A stretch of DNA of 64,000 nt, taken from Actinernus sp. WN-2022 (lineage: Eukaryota > Cnidaria > Anthozoa > Actiniaria > Actinernidae). Each line of letters starts with the position of its first letter. Position 1 is the first letter of the stretch. Shown here piece after piece: positions 60,030-64,000 of this stretch. A program made the position numbers and the translations under genes. The DNA lies in NCBI GenBank assembly GCA_030867875.1, contig JAOWCC010001501.1, positions 26,347,036-26,411,035 of the forward strand, in the 5' to 3' direction. The notes under the pieces are model-generated. The model was not told where the DNA came from and did not search any database. It was given only the letters and a program-made list of their open reading frames with translations.

Positions 60030-60178
60030 CTGCATATGTATTGTGAGTATCAGTCGGAGAAGGAGTGAAGAAGAAATTATATTTCCCCGGAGGGTCAGTT
60101 TACTTACCTGACGGGGAGATGTCAGTAGTTCTTCGAACTCCTTTGTAGACTGATACGATCAATACAGATCCCCAGCCA
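60030..60178 (+). repeat. DIRS internal complementary region
   Basis: The first 45 bp (TCTGCATATGTATTGTGAGT to GAGTGAAGAAGAA) are the reverse complement of the left element end. The next 100 bp (ATATTTCCCCGGAGGGTCAG onwards) are the reverse complement of the right element end. This joined structure is the template used by DIRS elements to complete circles. Confidence 0.85.
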
Positions 60179-60254
60179 GAGGACATGCTGTACCTCCCCT
60201 CCCTCGGTGTTACTGTCATTCGTTACCTCCGCACCACTCTCTCAGAGGAAGCTA

Positions 60255-60403
60255 GGAACGCCTACAACTTTTTTAATGTGGTACCCAGACCGCGCGCGGC
60301 CGCGATCTGCATATGTATTGATCGTATCAGTCTACAAAGGAGTTCGAAGAACTACATCTCCCCGTCAGGTAAGTAAACTGACCCTCCGGGGAAATATAAT
60401 TTC
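60255..60403 (+). repeat. DIRS right inverted terminal repeat
   Basis: GGAACGCCTACAACTTTTTT to GATCTGCATATGTATTG is the inverse of the left repeat. The outer part, GAGTTCGAAGAACTAC to GGGGAAATATAATTT, is unique to this end and is mirrored in the complementary region. Confidence 0.82.
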
Positions 60404-61905
60404 TCTATCATCGATGCTCGAAGTGGTTATTGGAACATCAAACTGGATGAGCAAAGTTCATACTACACCACATTCGATACACCATTTGGAAGGTATCGAT
60501 TTCATAGACTCCCTTTGGATTAGTGTGAGCACAAGACATCTTTCAGAGGAAAGTTGATGAGACATTTAGTGACCTTACGCTACAGGCGTTACTGGAACAG
60601 CAGATGATATTGTTATTGTTGGATACAAAGATGATGGCAGTGACCATGACACTAATTTACAAGCTGTCACGGAGAGAGCATGTGATACAGGATTACGGTT
60701 TAACCCTGATAAGTGTTTTATCAGGTGCACTGAAATTCCATTCTATGGTCATATTTTGAGTGCAAACGGCCTACAGACTGACCCCTCTAAAGTGGAAGCC
60801 TTTATCGACATGGGTCCTTCGGCTTGCTTAAAGGACTTGAACAGACATTTCTAGGAGCCACACAGTATCTTGGTAGGTTCATATCATGTTTAGCATTATT
60901 GCAGCCCCACTATGGGACCTAACCAAGAAGACCAGTGTATTTATCTGGAGTCCTGAACACCAAGCAGCTGTCAACATTGTAAAACAGGCAGTTTTTTCAT
61001 CAACATCCCTGAAGTACTTCAACAGCAAGAAGCCAGTTACGATACAGGTCGACGCATCCCAGCGTGGCCTTGGTGCGGTAGTTCTCCAGGATCGAGAACC
61101 AGTTGCATTTGGAAGAAAACTTCTAACAACAGACACTGAGCCACGATACTCGAACATTGAAAGGGAAATGCTAGGAGTAGTATATGGATTGAGGAATTCC
61201 ACTACTATGCATATGGTCGACCAGTAACGGTAGAAACGGTACACAAACCCCTAGAGTCCATATGCAAGAAGCACTTAGCCAGTGCCCCTCCTCGCATCGC
61301 CAGAATGCTACTTCGTATATTCAGAAGTATAATGCTAAAGTGAAGTGTGCCTCTTGCTAGGATACACCTATCGCTGATTCACTCTCACGAATCAGCCCGA
61401 GTCCAGGTGAAGAGGACCAGGTCTGGACATATCTGTACATGAGTTACACCTTCATCTGAATGCGAGTCCAACCAGCCTCAGCCAGATCAGAGAAGAAACA
61501 GCTAAGGAGCCTTACGTGAACTCATAACAATTGGATGGCCCCCAGCAGATCTGAGTGTCCAGCACAGCTCCATGCATACTGGGATTACCGCGACGAGCTT
61601 ACTGTCTCTGATGGTTTCATCCTCAAGGAATTAAGGAGTATCATCCCTAAAACCTTGCAAGTTGATGTACTGAACCAACTGCAAACTACGTGCCAAAGTA
61701 TCAGCCGGTTTTGGGCTAATATCAACCAGGACATTGAACAAATGGTAAAGGGTTGTTTCTCTTGCCAACGTCATCAGAAGGAAAACAGAAAGGAACCTCT
61801 CACTCCTCATGATGTAGCCAAGAAACCTTGGCACACTCTAGCATCTGATTTTTTTTTTTTGAATAACTCCCGCTATTTGCTTGTAGCTGACTACTTATTC
61901 CAGTG
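60401..61905 (+). pseudogene. Ty3/gypsy remnant, 3' part: RT, RNase H, integrase
   Basis: The RT interrupted at 55320 resumes FSIIDARSGYWNIKLDEQSS to FHRLP, then a 1-bp loss and a TGA near 60523-60525. TADDIVIVGYKDDGSDHD follows in another frame (motif C altered), and RFNPDKCF. RNase H is recognisable at 60886-61200 (VTIQVDASQRGLGAVVLQD, YSNIEREMLGVVYGL). Integrase begins about 61560 with KGCFSCQRHQKENRKEPL, but the His pair of its zinc site is not seen. The core stops at 61905 shortly after PWHTLASDFF. No 3' LTR was found. Confidence 0.85.
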
Positions 61906-61937
61906 AATAAGTGCTCAGCAATGGACGATATCGCAAC

Positions 61938-62059
61938 TCCGCCGTCGCAGTGCACTCTGGGATGGATATCTCAGTTTTCCGATTGTGTTGTTGGGCGGCC
62001 ATCCTGGATTTAACAATGGTAGCTGAGATATCCATCCCAGAGTGCACTGCGACGGCGGA
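61938..62059. mobile_element. Small palindromic MITE in gypsy integrase
   Basis: TCCGCCGTCGCAGTGCACTC with TGGGATGGATATCTCAG is mirrored at 62023-62059. It lies next to the point where gypsy integrase coding is lost. Confidence 0.82.
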
Positions 62060-62654
62060 ATTACTTCTCCATTCATCGATATTTAAATCTTATAGTCCGT
62101 TGAGTATCCTCATTATCTGGTCTCGCGTGCTTATTTCCTGACCTCATTTGCATGTACGTGCGCGATTCCTTTTTCAATTAGGTTAATTACTCCGTTATCT
62201 ATTGTTAACATTCCGTTATTCCAACGTCCGTTCAGAACCACACTGTAAGAAGTCCTGATCAAGGCGCTAGCTTGCAAACCGAAACATCGACAAAACATAT
62301 ATTAAAACACTTATCCGTACCGCTGGTCATCTCCAGATATCTATTACATTTAACCCGAATTTTGCCTCCACTACACAATAAGATAGACACAGCTGTGTTA
62401 GGTCATGTTGGCCAGGCGAGCCAAACACATTTTATTAAAGGGGCGCCCGTTTCAGGTTCCAATTTTGATGCCACTGAAAATGGCCGCCAAGCCAAAGTTC
62501 CTCAGTTCCAGTGAGAATGATTTAAAAAAAATACGTACAGTAATCAACAGATCATATCCTGATTACCTTAATTTGTTTAATTCAGGAAAGGAAACTCTGG
62601 TATAGCTTGTTAGGTGCGCAAAGAAAAAGTGCTCGGGAAGATTCTTCAAGGTAA
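62060..62654. other. Unassigned sequence after the gypsy remnant
   Basis: No gene is supported. GCTTGCAAACCGAAACATCG near 62271-62290 resembles the tail found after Penelope-type or similar elements, a weak resemblance only. Confidence 0.35.
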
Positions 62655-62865
62655 AAAGGGTAGGGGTGACCGTCGGAAAACCTCGAAAATACCCTATAAA
62701 AATACCAAACCATGAAAAATGTTCCACCCTAAAATGTACCTCATGGTCTAAAAATCACCCTGAAAAATGGATTTCGCTTGGACAACCCCTAAAAAATACT
62801 AAATCGCCGATTTCAAACCCTAAAAAATACGACGATCACCCCTACCAGCCGAATATAGGAACCCC
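62655..62865. repeat. Foldback repeat with CCCTAAAAAATAC units
   Basis: GGTAGGGGTGACCGTCG at the left pairs with CGACGATCACCCCTACC at the right. CCCTAAAAAATAC-like units are scattered between. Confidence 0.68.
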
Positions 62866-64000
62866 CCCACCCCACCGCCCGGGGGAAAAGTGCGTGAGAC
62901 GGTCCTTTAATCATTACTCTATATTATATTGTTTCACTTCTTTCTCCGTTCTACTTACATCCGAAGTCAACAAAGTTATTTTCTACATTGTAGCATTACC
63001 GGATATACGTATACGAAAACCCTTCAAAAACCGCACCGTTTGGACAAAACTGGGAACGTGTACGAAACCAATGCAGTGCTGCTATCTTTGGGATTTTAAA
63101 GTTCCTTATTCATGCTTATTTCTTTTACTTCACATAGCAGGAATAAAAATAAACTTACTGCAAGGCTGACCGTAGACCGATTCAAATTACTAACGGGCCC
63201 CTATTTATTATAACTTATACATTACCCATAATTATCTGCACCTATCTCTCCAGGCTTAATTCTGTTTCGTGCCAGCAAAATAATATTTTTTGCCAATATC
63301 GTTCCTCGACTGGCATAAATTACATTTTCCATTTAATCGCTACGATCGCTGAGTATTTTTACAGCGATCATATGGAAATCCTTAGGCAGATCAAGAGGGT
63401 TCGGGGGGTTCGATCGAAGTCCCCTTTCTCTCACTCGCTCACAAAAGACAACAAGGAAATTGCCAAATGATTTTGGTGCTCGCGTCACACCGACACCAGG
63501 CTATAGCTTGACCGCGAGTGCCTCGAGTCAATTTTCGTGGGTTTTGTTTCCATCGGCTTTTTGCTCTACACTTCAGTGTATGCCAGAGGGACACGAGGAA
63601 ACGAGAAGGAAGATAAATCGGCGGGAAAATGTCTCCAATGTTAAATAAATAGTCACCACGGTGTAGAGAAGATTTGATATTTTTATTTCTAAACTTTACA
63701 ATAATTCTGAAGCAATAAAATTACCCTTCAATGAACTAAATGTTAATTTGATTATATTTTCAGTATTAAAATAGGGCCGGATCTGATTTATCTTTTTTAT
63801 TTTCCAGTTCAGACCACATGGTCTTTTCTGTACTTTGTCGTGTGCTATACGACTACTGTACTCAGGGGAGACGGGTCAGTAATACGTATTCCATATATGG
63901 TAATTACTGGACAAGCAGATAACAAGCGAATAGCAACCCCAAGTCTCATTTACAGACACGAGGCTTTGATATAATCAAACGTTTTAAATCTACAAGAAAT
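62866..64000. other. Right edge of window, nothing recognised
   Basis: No coding region, RNA gene or element with clear ends was found. Confidence 0.5.

Larger units (their letters stand above)
55320..60403 (+). mobile_element. DIRS-like tyrosine-recombinase retrotransposon
   Basis: About 5.1 kb carry an ORF1, a reverse transcriptase/RNase H and a tyrosine recombinase in plus orientation. They lie between inverted terminal repeats, with an internal complementary region before the right end. That order is the DIRS1 group hallmark. The element sits inside a gypsy reverse transcriptase with no clear target duplication, as expected for recombinase-mediated insertion. The copy is defective: stops in ORF1 and RT, a MITE in the RT, a short LINE-like insertion and an RNase H deletion. 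Confidence 0.9.

Overview
This window is eukaryotic, and most likely comes from a cnidarian nuclear genome (a reef coral or close relative). The reasons are spliced genes with GT-AG introns, a TPR-CHAT family gene of the kind greatly expanded in corals, DIRS and Ty3/gypsy retrotransposons, tRNA-derived SINEs, and a dense carpet of foldback/MITE elements and minisatellites. No rRNA gene, functional tRNA gene or CRISPR array was seen. The species cannot be named from sequence alone.

The one apparently intact host gene lies on the minus strand from 44844 to 14753. Exon by exon it reconstructs to a 16-exon TRPV-type cation channel of 711 residues. It has a MGNC amino terminus, ankyrin repeats, six membrane segments with a pore loop, and a TRP-box region. 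All 15 junctions are GT-AG and phase-compatible. Its introns hold LINE fragments, SINEs, MITEs and several tandem arrays. The end of exon 1 is repeated four times in tandem (86 bp unit) with its splice donor.

Layout. 1-10.5 kb: intergenic, with foldback elements, LINE scraps, two ATGCATGC-type minisatellites, two hAT-like MITEs with 8-bp target duplications and a Mutator-like MITE with a 9-bp duplication. 10.5-12.5 kb: a TPR-CHAT pseudogene fused to a foldback element. 14.7-44.9 kb: the TRPV gene. 45-48.2 kb: a SINE, a CACTA-like non-autonomous element with a TAG duplication, and a MITE whose two ends have grown into separate 20-bp and 33-bp arrays. 48-54 kb: repeats, LINE tails and gene-poor DNA. 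54.5-62 kb: a decayed Ty3/gypsy element whose reverse transcriptase is split by a DIRS element, which is itself split by a TA-flanked MITE. 62-64 kb: no gene seen.

Apart from the TRPV gene, the coding-like sequence is mobile-element debris or pseudogene. Most long open frames in the tandem arrays are by-products of unit lengths without stops. All homology statements rest on reading motifs by eye; no database search was run.
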